64,000 bases of DNA from Pedobacter fastidiosus (GTDB lineage Bacteria > Bacteroidota > Bacteroidia > Sphingobacteriales > Sphingobacteriaceae). The first letter of the stretch is position 1. Every line of letters starts with the position of its first letter. The translations under genes were made by a program, and so were the position numbers. Location: contig NZ_JACRYL010000001.1 in NCBI RefSeq assembly GCF_014306625.1, positions 112,136 to 176,135 of the forward strand, in the 5' to 3' direction. Below, piece after piece: positions 16,946 through 26,006 of the stretch. The notes beneath the pieces are model-generated. The model did no database searches. It was not told the DNA's origin and saw nothing but the letters and a program-made list of their open reading frames with translations.

Positions 16946-17556
16946 AACGTATTTTATTATTTTCTGCTATTGGCTTTTCTGTGTTTGAGGCAAATGCACA
17001 GGCAAATTCTGCCTTACAAAAAGCATTTCAAAATAGTTATAACGATGAAGGGAAGAAAAATTACAGTCAGGCAATAAGTGATGTAATGCCTTTTTACGCT
17101 GAAAATAATTACGAATTGAATCTTCGGATTGGCTGGCTGTATTATTTGGCAAAGAACTACACCTCATCACAAACCTATTATTTACGGGCGGTAAATATTC
17201 GCCCTAATGCTGTTGAGGCAAAATTCGGGTTGGTAAAACCACTGTCTTTAATGAGCAGTTGGGATAAAGTATTAGATCAGTACAATGATATTTTAAGGCT
17301 CGACCCGCAGAATACACAGGCTAATTATTGGGCTGGCGTAATTATTTACAATAGAAAACAATATGCTTCTGCATCCAAGTACTTCGCAAAAGTAGTAAGC
17401 TTATATCCATTTGATTACGATGGCAACCACATGTTGGGTTGGTCTATGCTATTTTCGGGCAGAAAAGCAGAGGCAAAGGCAAGTTTTGAGCGTGCTTTAT
17501 TGATAAAACCAGGAGATACCTCGAGCATTGATGGAATAAATCGTGCGATTAAATAG
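16933..17556 (+). CDS. secreted TPR-repeat protein
   Basis: A 207-aa protein with a signal peptide (cleavage near NAQA, about residue 23) and about four TPR units, for example AKNYTSSQTYYLRAVNIRPN, YNDILRLDPQNTQANYWAGV and SASKYFAKVVSLYPFDYDG. It has no catalytic motif, so it is probably a periplasmic scaffold. It begins inside the previous gene (13-bp overlap) with GGAGG at 16922-16926, a good ribosome-binding site for this phylum. It is the last gene of the island; no clear terminator hairpin was seen between it and the cold-shock gene. Confidence 0.8.
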   Translation: MEFLKRILLFSAIGFSVFEANAQANSALQKAFQNSYNDEGKKNYSQAISDVMPFYAENNYELNLRIGWLYYLAKNYTSSQTYYLRAVNIRPNAVEAKFGLVKPLSLMSSWDKVLDQYNDILRLDPQNTQANYWAGVIIYNRKQYASASKYFAKVVSLYPFDYDGNHMLGWSMLFSGRKAEAKASFERALLIKPGDTSSIDGINRAIK

Positions 17557-17615
17557 GGCTTAAAACGCAATCAATCAACATATTTAACAATAATTGAAGC
17601 AAAAAAAATAAAAAA

Positions 17616-17645
17616 TTGATTTATAGCGATTTAACCGTACCTTTG
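17616..17645 (+). promoter_or_regulatory. Bacteroidetes-type promoter of the cold-shock gene
   Basis: A perfect TAnnTTTG element (TACCTTTG, 17638-17645) has a TTG 19 bp upstream at 17616-17618, matching the phylum's -33/-7 promoter layout. The predicted mRNA leader is only about 15 nt. Confidence 0.7.
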
Positions 17646-17665
17646 GGGAAATTAAATACAATATA

Positions 17666-17857
17666 ATGCAACAAGGAACAGTAAAATTTTTTAATGAAAC
17701 TAAAGGTTTCGGATTTATCACTCCATCAAACGGCGATAGCGAAATCTTTGTTCATGCTTCAGGCTTAATCGACAACATTCGTGAGAATGATTCTGTAACC
17801 TACGACGTAGAAGAAGGAAGAAAAGGCCTAAACGCGGTAAATGTTAAAGTAGCTTAA
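17666..17857 (+). CDS. cold-shock domain protein (CspA family)
   Basis: A 63-aa single cold-shock domain, an OB-fold nucleic-acid chaperone. RNP1 is KGFGFIT and RNP2 is IFVHA, with the N-terminal GTVKFFNE typical of the family. It is monocistronic, with a clear promoter and a strong terminator. The predicted leader is very short, unlike the long structured leader of E. coli cspA. Whether it is cold-induced cannot be told. Confidence 0.96.
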   Translation: MQQGTVKFFNETKGFGFITPSNGDSEIFVHASGLIDNIRENDSVTYDVEEGRKGLNAVNVKVA

Positions 17858-17885
17858 GAAAACTCGAACACATAAATCGTAAAAA

Positions 17886-17912
17886 GTCCCGATGCAAATC
17901 GGGACTTTTTTT
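17886..17912 (+). terminator. Rho-independent terminator of the cold-shock gene
   Basis: Perfect 8-bp stem GTCCCGAT-GCAA-ATCGGGAC, preceded by five A and followed by seven T. Because of the flanking A-tract it may act on both strands. Confidence 0.92.
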
Positions 17913-17964
17913 GTGGGATGAATTTTAAGAATTTTTGAATCAGGGATGGATTTTTTTAATCGAA

Positions 17965-18234
17965 TTACTTTCTTGAACAGGTAATTGTGCTTCCAGTATT
18001 TTGGGTGCGGAAATTAGCTTCTGCCGAATTTACTTCTGCTGTACTACCGCAATCTTCCATATTACTGGTAACTACATTACCTGCATTACCAGAGCTTTGA
18101 GAAACACTTGCACTACATTGAATGCAAACATTTTCATCATCTTTTTTGCCACAAGAAGTAACAAACACAACGGCCAAAAGCACAGCTGATAGGCCCATTG
18201 CAAGCTTTCGAAATTTTACTTTTTTTAAATCCAT
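17965..18234 (-). CDS. small Cys-containing lipoprotein
   Basis: An 89-aa protein with a signal peptide and lipobox VTSC (Cys28), followed by GKKDDE. The mature part has a CIQC pair soon after the anchor and two further cysteines (EDCGS, ITCSR), so two disulfides or a metal site are possible. It is otherwise Ser/Asn/Thr-rich and low in complexity. It is not recognised. It lies downstream of the TlpA-like gene on the same strand (70-bp gap) and may share its transcript. Confidence 0.65.
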   Translation of the reverse strand: MDLKKVKFRKLAMGLSAVLLAVVFVTSCGKKDDENVCIQCSASVSQSSGNAGNVVTSNMEDCGSTAEVNSAEANFRTQNTGSTITCSRK

Positions 18235-18304
18235 GATTCTTTTTAGGTTTTTGTTAATGATTTATAAATTCTTATTGTAAGGGTAAAATAATTTATTTAA
18301 GGCG

Positions 18305-19417
18305 TTATAGATTCTTGTTGATCTCGGCCTCAAGAAAATCTAAGGTCAGATCATTCATAAGTACCTTCCCAGTTTTATCCGTTAGAAATAAATAAGGAAT
18401 ACTATAATTACTTAAATTTTTGGCATTTGGCGATTTCGCTCCTTTCAAGTCTGAATATTGTGGCCAAGTTAGCTTGTCATCCTGAATCACATTTTGCCAC
18501 CAATCCTTTTTCTTGTCGTACGATACCCCAATAAACTCTACATCTTTATTTTTATAATCTTCGTAAAGTCTTACTAGTTCTGGATTATCTCTTCTTGTTT
18601 TGGTATTGTAGGAAGTCCAGCAGATAAACAAATTAACCTTTTTTAAAATTTTCTTTGCGTCGAATTTCTCGCCTCTCAAATTTTCTCCTTCAATAGCTGG
18701 CATTTTACTGCCAACCATCATCTGAGTAGATTGATCAATTTCTTGTTTAAGACTTTTTCCCTGTTTGCTTTCTTTAACCCGCTCGCTCAAGCCATCGTAA
18801 ACCAATTTATAATCTAACGGATTAATATCTACTCTTCCCAATTTATCGAGCAATAATATTGGCAATTCAGAATCAGGGTATTTTTTAGCAAAGTTTTTAA
18901 TAATTTCAATGTTTAATAAAATCTTTTTTTCTGTCCATCGATCCAAGTTTCGAGCCTTTTGCTCCGCATTATCCGGATTAATAAATTCCATTTCCTTTTG
19001 CGCAACTTCCAAACTATCTACTAAATCTTTACTTACATGATCCGATATCTTATAAAATTCAATAAGTTCTTTACCTTCAGTAGATGTAGAATTTTTTATA
19101 GGATAAACGCCTCCATTTTGAGCATCAAGAGTTAACTCATAGTTATCTTTGTCCAAGTAAATCCAATAAGACTTTTCATTTCCGCCATCTTTAGTTTTTA
19201 GAGAAGCGTAACCGACAACGGGATAGTTGACCTTAAAAGACTGATTGGAATTCGTAATGTTTTCTAACCTAAGAACCTGTCCGCTATTTCCGTTCGATAT
19301 TTCTATGACGGCATTTTGCCCAAAATTTTTCGTTTTTGCTGAAAAGTTTGCAACATCAGGCTTGCAGGAGGATACAATACAAACAACAAATAAAGCTAAG
19401 TAAGGATGTTTTTTCAT
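18305..19417 (-). CDS. TlpA/AhpC-like thioredoxin-fold lipoprotein lacking both active cysteines
   Basis: A 370-aa lipoprotein (lipobox VSSC, Cys18). An N-terminal beta domain (about 25-120) resembles DUF4369, then a helical linker, and from about 235 a thioredoxin fold with the TlpA/ResA order: GENLRGEKFDAKKI, VNLFICWTSYNTKTRRD, IGVSYDKKKDWW, IPYLFLTDKTGKVLM. Where TlpA has WASWCPPCR this protein has WTSYNTKTR, so both redox cysteines are replaced. A preceding Cys (FICW) is not in the active-site position. It is probably not an oxidoreductase and may serve a binding or structural role. The open frame is intact. Confidence 0.82.
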   Translation of the reverse strand: MKKHPYLALFVVCIVSSCKPDVANFSAKTKNFGQNAVIEISNGNSGQVLRLENITNSNQSFKVNYPVVGYASLKTKDGGNEKSYWIYLDKDNYELTLDAQNGGVYPIKNSTSTEGKELIEFYKISDHVSKDLVDSLEVAQKEMEFINPDNAEQKARNLDRWTEKKILLNIEIIKNFAKKYPDSELPILLLDKLGRVDINPLDYKLVYDGLSERVKESKQGKSLKQEIDQSTQMMVGSKMPAIEGENLRGEKFDAKKILKKVNLFICWTSYNTKTRRDNPELVRLYEDYKNKDVEFIGVSYDKKKDWWQNVIQDDKLTWPQYSDLKGAKSPNAKNLSNYSIPYLFLTDKTGKVLMNDLTLDFLEAEINKNL

Positions 19418-19473
19418 TTTCGAAGTTTTGAAACGAATATAACGAAAAACTTAGTTGTATAAATGTTTTGAAT

Positions 19474-20283
19474 TTACTTTTCAATCGGACATCCCCAGCC
19501 ATCATAATAGCTATTAAAATTCCGAGCTTCTTCGGCAAGTTTTATGGTTGTTTCATTTATGGTATCGTACTCAACCTTTTCTGTTTTGGTTAAATGAAGG
19601 GAAAACGAATGATCAAATTCCGAGCCTTCGCTTTGGTTTTCTATACTGAAGCCTAAACCATCTATCTGATTGATAAAACTAGATCGATCTGATGAAGCCT
19701 TAAAGAATAAATAATGATCAACCTTTCTAGGTAAATCATGATTATCTCCTGCTTTTCTTAAATTTTCTAAAACCCGTCTATTTAACATGGTTTGATACTG
19801 ACTTGGTAAAGGATATAAAAAATTTAAATAGGCAGTCCAATTGGTGTCTTCCTTTACCCCAAAATCATATTCGTAAGTAGGATAAGCAACCATCACTTCA
19901 GAAATGGTTTTATCAAACAATAAGCTATCGCTGAAATAGAAATATAAATCTCGATGGCCATTGGAAGTTAACCGACCTGGATAAACGCAATCGAATTTTT
20001 GAGTTAGCGCATTAACCAAACGGTCTTCAATTTCATAAAGTTTATCACTTTCTTCCGTTGAGGATAAACCATCTTCTCTTGGATTGTTCATTTGAATTGA
20101 AATCCATACTAAGCTTGCCTTATCTTTTATGGGTGCAATGGATTTAAAACCAAGATCGAGTAGAATAGAGCCCAATTTATGGTCTACATTAGTAAGGTAA
20201 GTATCCCATTCTTCTTTATGAGTAGGGAGCTTTGAAGTTGCATCCTGTTGCTTATTGCCGAATAAATTTTTAAATAATCCCAT
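19474..20283 (-). CDS. DUF695 / RraB-like domain protein
   Basis: A 269-aa cytoplasmic protein. The N-terminal half (about 20-150, WDTYLTNVDHKLGSILLDLG..., ISIQMNNPREDGL) resembles DUF695. The C-terminal half (about 170-265) resembles the RraB family, which in E. coli inhibits RNase E, and ends in YYDGWGCPIEK as that family does. Bacteroidetes use an RNase E/G-type enzyme, but no target is evident here, so the RraB role is only a fold-level guess. It is 2 bp downstream of the small membrane-protein gene at 20286-20507. Confidence 0.72.
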   Translation of the reverse strand: MGLFKNLFGNKQQDATSKLPTHKEEWDTYLTNVDHKLGSILLDLGFKSIAPIKDKASLVWISIQMNNPREDGLSSTEESDKLYEIEDRLVNALTQKFDCVYPGRLTSNGHRDLYFYFSDSLLFDKTISEVMVAYPTYEYDFGVKEDTNWTAYLNFLYPLPSQYQTMLNRRVLENLRKAGDNHDLPRKVDHYLFFKASSDRSSFINQIDGLGFSIENQSEGSEFDHSFSLHLTKTEKVEYDTINETTIKLAEEARNFNSYYDGWGCPIEK

Positions 20284-20285
20284 AA

Positions 20286-20507
20286 TTAAAAAGGTCTTGA
20301 TTGTTGATTTGCTTTTGCTTGTTTCTGTTGATCATTTTTTTTCATCGCGTAGCCAACTAATCCCAAAAAAGTAAGCACTAATGGAACAAGCCAACGGGTA
20401 AAACCAGTATTAACCTGTGCTGGGGCGAAATGCAAAATATCGTTGGCAACAAGAACGGCTGCTAGAATTAAAAATAGAAATGGATAACGCGTAAATAATC
20501 TTCTCAT
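20286..20507 (-). CDS. small two-TM membrane protein
   Basis: A 73-aa protein with two hydrophobic segments (about 9-25 and 37-55) and a polar, Lys/Gln-rich tail (KKNDQQKQAKANQQSRP). No family was recognised. Its stop lies 2 bp before the DUF695/RraB-like gene start, so the pair is probably cotranscribed and translationally coupled. Confidence 0.65.
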   Translation of the reverse strand: MRRLFTRYPFLFLILAAVLVANDILHFAPAQVNTGFTRWLVPLVLTFLGLVGYAMKKNDQQKQAKANQQSRPF

Positions 20508-20663
20508 TTTTTTATTTTGGAATCAAAAAATCTAAGTCATGGTTTTTCCATGATTAGCTTTGGGATAAAAAATGAATAGGGATTTGCGAATTTGTGATTT
20601 GCATGAGCTAAAATAAAAAATTTAAGCTCAGAAACGAAATTAACGACTTGGTAAATATTTAAA

Positions 20664-21347
20664 TTACTTGCATTTTTTGTATAGCGCTTCCTCATAACCT
20701 GGCGTAATTTGTTTGCCACCAAGTTTTTTACATTCTAAGAAATATCGTTTTGCATTCACGCAGTCGTCCGTAATATAATATAAAACAGACATTTTAAAAA
20801 GTGTATTTTGGTTCGTAGGATCAAATTTATAGGATTGTTTAAATAAAGATGTAGCCATTTTTAAATCTGCAGCGCTTTCACTTTTATCATATTTGGAAAC
20901 GTAAATTGTTGCCTTGTCAGTTAATATATCAGAACTTTTAGGGTTAATCTTTAATCCTTCATCATACTGCTCAATTGCAGATTCAAAATCACCGAGCCTA
21001 AAGTAAACGCCTCCAAATCCCCATTGTACATTTTCGTTTTTTGGATCTAATAACCAAGCTTGATTGAAACGATACATAGCGGTTTTTAAATCACCCTTAT
21101 TTAAATAACTAAAGCCTAGCTGCACCAACAGTTCTGAAGCTTTTTTGGGGGTTCCCTCACGTTCTGTGTAAGATTTAATTAATTCGGCGTCAGCAACTTT
21201 TTCGGCTTCAGATTTAATTGCATTTCCATATTTGGGAGCTAATCTGATATTGGTTTGTGCTTCTTTTTTCCAACTCTCGGCATCGATTTCCTGAGCCATG
21301 GTTGTGTATGAAAGTAAACTCAGCAAAGCAATAATTAAATTTTTCAT
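20664..21347 (-). CDS. secreted TPR protein
   Basis: A 227-aa protein with a signal peptide cleaved near TMAQ (residue 19). Four to five TPR units occupy about 60-215: ELLVQLGFSYLNKGDLKTA, VQWGFGGVYFRLGDFESA, ILTDKATIYVSKYDKSESA and TLFKMSVLYYITDDCVNAKR. Two C-terminal cysteines (LECKK, YKKCK) could form a disulfide. It is likely periplasmic and scaffolding; the partner is unknown. It is transcribed away from sdhC, from which a 297-bp gap without clear features separates it. Confidence 0.78.
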   Translation of the reverse strand: MKNLIIALLSLLSYTTMAQEIDAESWKKEAQTNIRLAPKYGNAIKSEAEKVADAELIKSYTEREGTPKKASELLVQLGFSYLNKGDLKTAMYRFNQAWLLDPKNENVQWGFGGVYFRLGDFESAIEQYDEGLKINPKSSDILTDKATIYVSKYDKSESAADLKMATSLFKQSYKFDPTNQNTLFKMSVLYYITDDCVNAKRYFLECKKLGGKQITPGYEEALYKKCK

Positions 21348-21607
21348 TGAGATCGTTTTATACTGCCAAGATAACAGTAATTTATATTACTCGTAAGTTT
21401 TGCGTTATAATTTGGGCGCCTTCTAAAGTGCCGTAATATTAAACTTGCTAAGTGAAAGATGGCTTGTGCAATCGCTTTCCCCCCTAAATGAAAGCATAAA
21501 TAATCAAAATTCTTTCGGTTTCTAGCAATATGGCTTTAGAATGTTTCTAAATAAATACTTTATCGCTGTTTTGTCATAATGCTTTATAAATTAAGGCTAT
21601 AATTAAA

Positions 21608-21615
21608 TACTTTTG
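21608..21615 (+). promoter_or_regulatory. -7 promoter element of the sdhCAB operon
   Basis: TACTTTTG is a perfect match to TAnnTTTG, 29 bp before the sdhC start codon. No convincing -33 element at the usual 19-21-bp spacing was found. Confidence 0.5.
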
Positions 21616-21644
21616 CAAGAAATTTAGATATAAATCCTAATCAA

Positions 21645-22325
21645 ATGAGTGGTTTCGGAAATGCTTTTTCCTCTTCTATCGGAAAAAAATTTATTATGGG
21701 TGCTACAGGTATATTCCTAGTACTCTTTTTAATTGTGCACTGTGGTATTAATGCTTTGATATTTTTAGATGATCAAGGTTTAACGTTTAACATCGGCGCA
21801 CACTTTATGGCTACCAACTGGATTATCAGGGCTGGTGAAGTTATTTTAATGCTTGGATTGCTTGTGCACATTTTTCAGGCTTTACGATTAACATTACAGA
21901 ACAATAAAGCTAGGCCTGTTAAATATGCGGTAAATGATGGTAAGGCAAACAGTAAATGGTATAGCCGTTCAATGGGCTTACTTGGTACATTGTTGCTTAT
22001 TTTTCTTGTTGTTCACTTAAAAGATTTTTGGGTAGTTTCTCGTTTTACAGGAATTCCTTCTGTAGATGCAAACGGCCACGAAGATTTATATGCGGTAATG
22101 AGAGATAAGTTTCAAGATCCTGTTAGAGTTGCGGTTTATCTTTTAGCGATGGTTTCTTTGTGTTATCATTTGCTACATGGTTTTGCATCAGCATTCCAAA
22201 CCATGGGCTGGAACCATTCAAAGTATAACGGTATAATCAAAAGTGTGGGTGTTTGGTATTCAATTATCATTTCGATTGTTTTTGCAGCAATGCCCCTTGC
22301 TTTTCACTTTGGTTTAATTAAATAA
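21645..22325 (+). CDS. sdhC: succinate dehydrogenase cytochrome b558 subunit
   Basis: Membrane anchor of complex II, 226 aa with five predicted helices (about 18-38, 61-85, 110-130, 155-175 and 200-222). This is the single-anchor type that binds two b hemes and occurs in Bacteroidetes, Bacillus and Wolinella-type enzymes. Candidate heme histidines lie in [22 protein letters not shown] and [18 protein letters not shown]. It is the first gene of the sdhCAB operon, 17 bp before sdhA. Confidence 0.94.
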   Translation: MSGFGNAFSSSIGKKFIMGATGIFLVLFLIVHCGINALIFLDDQGLTFNIGAHFMATNWIIRAGEVILMLGLLVHIFQALRLTLQNNKARPVKYAVNDGKANSKWYSRSMGLLGTLLLIFLVVHLKDFWVVSRFTGIPSVDANGHEDLYAVMRDKFQDPVRVAVYLLAMVSLCYHLLHGFASAFQTMGWNHSKYNGIIKSVGVWYSIIISIVFAAMPLAFHFGLIK

Positions 22326-22342
22326 TTTTAAGCACGAAAGAT

Positions 22343-24322
22343 ATGTCAGATCTTAATTCAAATATACCGGAAGGCGAATTAACCAATAAATGGACAAAAT
22401 TTAAGTCATCAGTGGCTTTGGTTAATCCATCGAATAAAAGAAGTATTGAAGTAATTATTGTAGGTTCTGGTTTAGCAGGTGCTTCGGCAGCAGCTACTTT
22501 AGCCGAGATGGGTTATAAAGTAAAATGTTTTTGTTTTCAGGATTCTCCACGTAGAGCGCACTCCATCGCTGCTCAGGGAGGTATTAATGCAGCAAAAAAT
22601 TATCAAAACGATGGCGATAGTACTTATCGCTTATTCTACGATACCATTAAAGGAGGCGATTACCGTGCTCGCGAAGCAAATGTGCATCGTTTAGCAGAAG
22701 TAAGCGCAAACATTATAGATCAATGTGTGGCTCAAGGTGTTCCTTTGGCTCGCGAATATGGTGGCTTGTTGGATAACCGTTCATTTGGAGGCACGCAAGT
22801 TCAACGTACGTTTTATGCTGCGGGTCAAACTGGTCAGCAATTATTATTAGGTGCATATTCTGCTTTAGAACGCCAAATTGGTATGGGTAAAGTAGAGATG
22901 TACACTCGCCACGAAATGCTGGAGGTTGTTAAAATCGATGGTAAAGCTCGTGGAATTATTGCACGTAACTTAATTACAGGAGAATTGGAACGTCACTTCG
23001 GTCATGCCGTGGTTTTAGGAACAGGTGGTTACGGAAACGTATTCTATCTTTCTACCAATGCAATGGGAAGTAATGTTACTGCAGCGTGGAAGGCACACAA
23101 GCAAGGTGCTTATTTTGCAAATCCTTGCTACACTCAAATTCACCCAACCTGTATCCCAGTTTCGGGTGATCATCAATCAAAATTAACGCTAATGTCTGAA
23201 TCATTACGTAACGACGGTCGGATTTGGGTGCCTAAAAAGAAAGATGATAACCGTAAAGCTTCAGAAATTCCTGAGGATGAAAGAGATTATTATTTAGAGC
23301 GTCGCTATCCTGCTTTTGGTAACTTGGTTCCTCGTGATGTGGCTTCGAGAGCGGCTAAAGAACGTTGCGATGCCGGTTATGGGGTTGGTGCTTCTAAACT
23401 TGCTGTTTATTTAGATTTTAAAGCAAATACAGAACGTTACGGTAAAATTGAAGCTTCGAAAGCTGGTATTCACAATCCAGATAAAGAAACGTGTATGCGT
23501 TTGGGGACTGCCGTGATCAAAGAGAAATACGGTAACCTGTTCGATATGTATGCACAGATTACTGGTGAAAATCCTTACGAAACACCAATGCGTATTTATC
23601 CAGCGGTACACTATACAATGGGTGGCCTTTGGGTTGATTATAACTTAATGACTTCAGTACCTGGATTATATTGCACAGGCGAGGCAAACTTCTCAGATCA
23701 TGGAGCAAACCGCTTAGGTGCATCTGCTTTAATGCAAGGTTTGGCCGATGGATATTTCGTTCTGCCTTACACCATTGGAGCTTACCTTTCAAAAGAAATT
23801 TCGGTAAAGGCAATTCCTACAGATCACCCTGCATTTGTGGAAGCTGAAGCTAAAGCAAAAGGTATTTTAGATACATTAATCAATATTAAAGGAACCAAAT
23901 CTGTAGATCATTTCCATAAGCGTTTGGGCCACATTATGTGGGAAAAATGTGGAATGGCTCGTAATGCAGAAGGTTTAAACGAAGCAATTACAGAAATTAG
24001 AGCTTTGCGTGCTGAATTCTGGAAAGATGTTCGGGTTCCTGGAACTAGCGATGAGTTAAACACCGAATTGGAAAAAGCTGGTCGCGTGGCCGATTTTATA
24101 GAATTAGGTGAGTTAATGTGTATTGATGCTTTAAATCGTAATGAAAGTTGTGGCGGTCACTTCCGTGAAGAGTATCAAACGGAAGAAGGTGAAGCTTTAC
24201 GTGATGATGTGGATTACGCATACGTAGCCGCTTGGGAATTTAAAGAAGGTGTAAACTTTGAGCTTCATAAAGAAGAGTTGAAGTTTGAAAATATTAAAGT
24301 AGCACAAAGAAGTTATAAATAG
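22343..24322 (+). CDS. sdhA: succinate dehydrogenase/fumarate reductase flavoprotein
   Basis: Catalytic subunit of complex II, oxidising succinate to fumarate with covalently bound FAD. The 659-aa protein has the FAD-binding [18 protein letters not shown], the flavin-linking histidine in [14 protein letters not shown], the HPTC substrate loop and [18 protein letters not shown]. The C-terminal helical domain holds CGMARN and [12 protein letters not shown]. Its length matches the long B-type enzymes. An unusual heptamer-repeat palindrome fills the 119 bp between its stop and sdhB. Confidence 0.97.
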   Translation: MSDLNSNIPEGELTNKWTKFKSSVALVNPSNKRSIEVIIVGSGLAGASAAATLAEMGYKVKCFCFQDSPRRAHSIAAQGGINAAKNYQNDGDSTYRLFYDTIKGGDYRAREANVHRLAEVSANIIDQCVAQGVPLAREYGGLLDNRSFGGTQVQRTFYAAGQTGQQLLLGAYSALERQIGMGKVEMYTRHEMLEVVKIDGKARGIIARNLITGELERHFGHAVVLGTGGYGNVFYLSTNAMGSNVTAAWKAHKQGAYFANPCYTQIHPTCIPVSGDHQSKLTLMSESLRNDGRIWVPKKKDDNRKASEIPEDERDYYLERRYPAFGNLVPRDVASRAAKERCDAGYGVGASKLAVYLDFKANTERYGKIEASKAGIHNPDKETCMRLGTAVIKEKYGNLFDMYAQITGENPYETPMRIYPAVHYTMGGLWVDYNLMTSVPGLYCTGEANFSDHGANRLGASALMQGLADGYFVLPYTIGAYLSKEISVKAIPTDHPAFVEAEAKAKGILDTLINIKGTKSVDHFHKRLGHIMWEKCGMARNAEGLNEAITEIRALRAEFWKDVRVPGTSDELNTELEKAGRVADFIELGELMCIDALNRNESCGGHFREEYQTEEGEALRDDVDYAYVAAWEFKEGVNFELHKEELKFENIKVAQRSYK

Positions 24323-24439
24323 ATGTGAGAGGGTAGATATGAGAAAATGGATTTGAGATATGAGATAAGGCGATTGCCAAATGCTCAAGTCTCACATCTC
24401 AAGTCTCACATCTCAAATCTAATGTCCAAAATCTCAATA
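24323..24439. repeat. palindromic heptamer-repeat array between sdhA and sdhB
   Basis: The whole spacer is built of 7-bp units in two opposed arrays. 24323-24371 holds seven units of type ATNTGAG (ATGTGAG, AGGGTAG, ATATGAG, AAAATGG, ATTTGAG, ATATGAG, ATAAGGC). After a 12-bp centre, 24384-24439 holds eight units of the complementary type CTCANNT (CTCAAGT, CTCACAT, CTCAAGT, CTCACAT, CTCAAAT, CTAATGT, CCAAAAT, CTCAATA). RNA from here should fold into one long imperfect hairpin directly before the sdhB start codon. Confidence 0.85.
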
Positions 24440-24441
24440 TC

Positions 24442-25212
24442 ATGAGTACAGGAAATATGAACTTAACGCTAAAAGTTTGGCGTCAAAAAAACAATAAAAC
24501 TACAGGTGCTTTGGTTGATTATAAATTGGCCGATATTTCACCGGATATGTCTTTTTTGGAGATGTTCGATGTTTTAAATGAGCAATTGATTAACAAAGGT
24601 GAAGAACCCGTAGTATTCGATCACGATTGTCGTGAAGGAATTTGCGGAATGTGTTCAATGTTTATCAATGGCCGCCCGCACGGACCTAAAGATTTGGTTA
24701 CTACTTGCCAATTGCACATGCGTTCTTTTAAAGATGGTGATACCATTGTGGTAGAACCTTGGAGAGCGGCTGCATTTCCGGTAGTTAAAGATTTAACGGT
24801 AGATCGTTCTGCATTTGATAGAGTTATTGCTGCAGGTGGTTTTATTTCTGTTAATACAGGGAATGCTCAAGACGCAAACAATTTGCCTATTCCAAAAATG
24901 CAGGCTGATGCTGCTTTCGAGGCTGCTGCTTGTATTGGTTGTGGTGCTTGTGTAGCTACCTGTAAAAACGCATCAGCAATGTTGTTCGTTTCTGCAAAGA
25001 TCTCTCAGTTGGCACTATTACCTCAAGGACAGCCAGAGCGTTATCGTCGTGTACAAAGCATGGTCGCACAAATGGATGCTGAAGGTTTTGGTAACTGTAC
25101 CAATACTGGTGCTTGCGAAGCAGAATGCCCTAAAGGAATTTCTTTGGAGAACATAGCCCGTATGAACCGCGATTTCGCATCAGCAAAATTCGTTTCAGAA
25201 GAAACGGTTTAA
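24442..25212 (+). CDS. sdhB: succinate dehydrogenase iron-sulfur subunit
   Basis: Electron-transfer subunit of complex II with three Fe-S clusters, 256 aa. The 2Fe-2S ligands are in CREGICGMC and TTCQ, the 4Fe-4S ligands in [11 protein letters not shown] with CP in AECPKG, and the third cluster uses the remaining cysteines ([11 protein letters not shown]). It is a cytoplasmic-side subunit bound to SdhA and SdhC. Translation starts 2 bp after the heptamer array. A terminator follows at 25252. Confidence 0.96.
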   Translation: MSTGNMNLTLKVWRQKNNKTTGALVDYKLADISPDMSFLEMFDVLNEQLINKGEEPVVFDHDCREGICGMCSMFINGRPHGPKDLVTTCQLHMRSFKDGDTIVVEPWRAAAFPVVKDLTVDRSAFDRVIAAGGFISVNTGNAQDANNLPIPKMQADAAFEAAACIGCGACVATCKNASAMLFVSAKISQLALLPQGQPERYRRVQSMVAQMDAEGFGNCTNTGACEAECPKGISLENIARMNRDFASAKFVSEETV

Positions 25213-25251
25213 AAAATATACTGTGCATCCAGTTTAATCGCTGGATTCTTG

Positions 25252-25277
25252 AGCCTTCACCTAGTGAGGGCTTTTTT
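25252..25277 (+). terminator. Rho-independent terminator of sdhCAB
   Basis: Stem AGCCTTCAC-CTA-GTGAGGGCT (one G-U pair) ends in a run of six T. A weaker hairpin (ATCCAG..CTGGAT) precedes it. Confidence 0.85.
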
Positions 25278-25548
25278 GTTTTAGCCCACTGAATTTAATA
25301 TTTTTTAATTAAAATTTCAGTCCAATTTAATGGGATATTAACGAGAAATTAACCTTTTGAAAACATACGAAAGCACTTTATTTTCAATCGAAAGATTGAA
25401 TAACAAATCTGATACAAAATAAAAGTTTGCGAAACTGATAATATTCCTATGTTGGCATATTAAAATTTTATCTATTTAGAAATTTTATTCTGTAAAATTT
25501 GTATATACCTTAAAGATTTTATAAATTTAAACTTCCGAGACAGGAGAG

Positions 25549-25593
25549 AAACCATGAAACCCCGACTATTTTAGCTGGGGTTTTGTGGTTTTT
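25549..25593. terminator. long hairpin, probable terminator downstream of TonB-like gene
   Basis: Arms AAACCA-tg-AAACCCC and GGGGTTTtg-TGGTTT, loop of 13, flanked by T on the right and reading well on either strand. It lies 11 bp after the stop of the minus-strand gene at 25604. The remaining sequence in the 391-bp gap back to sdhB (25278-25548) shows no feature I can name. Confidence 0.65.
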
Positions 25594-25603
25594 ACGAACC
25601 TGA

Positions 25604-25993
25604 TTATGGCGACGGCTCAAGTCTAACAAATGTACTGTACTTAACGCTCACCGCTATTCCATTATTTAAACCGGGCTTCCATTTCGGAGATTTTTTTAAG
25701 GCTTTTAAGATCGCAGCCTCAATTTTGGGATGGGTACTTTTTTTAATTTTGGCGTTGATTAATTTGCCATTCTTATCTATAATAAAAGATAAATAGATTA
25801 TGCTCCCCATGTAGCTATCCTCATCTTTTGGAGATACAAAATTGTTGAAAAGAAAAGCGTAAAATTTAGTTTTACCACCAATAAACTCAGGAGGATGATC
25901 AACTTCCGTCATGTCATATACCTGATCATCTTGGATAGTTTTACTTTGATATCCTGACAATAAAAACAGAGCTATAACTACAGGTTTGATCAT
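25604..25993 (-). CDS. TonB C-terminal-domain-like protein
   Basis: A 129-aa protein with a short hydrophobic N-terminus and a TonB-C-like domain (about 35-125): PPEFIGGKTKFYAFLFNNF, IYLSFIIDKNGKLINAKI and SPKWKPGLNNGIAVSVKY. It lacks the proline-rich linker and convincing N-terminal anchor of a real TonB, so direct coupling to ExbB/ExbD is doubtful. It is the last of a row of related genes down to the BlaI/M56 locus. It is more diverged than its neighbours. Confidence 0.72.
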   Translation of the reverse strand: MIKPVVIALFLLSGYQSKTIQDDQVYDMTEVDHPPEFIGGKTKFYAFLFNNFVSPKDEDSYMGSIIYLSFIIDKNGKLINAKIKKSTHPKIEAAILKALKKSPKWKPGLNNGIAVSVKYSTFVRLEPSP

Positions 25994-26006
25994 TGGAATT
26001 ATAGTT

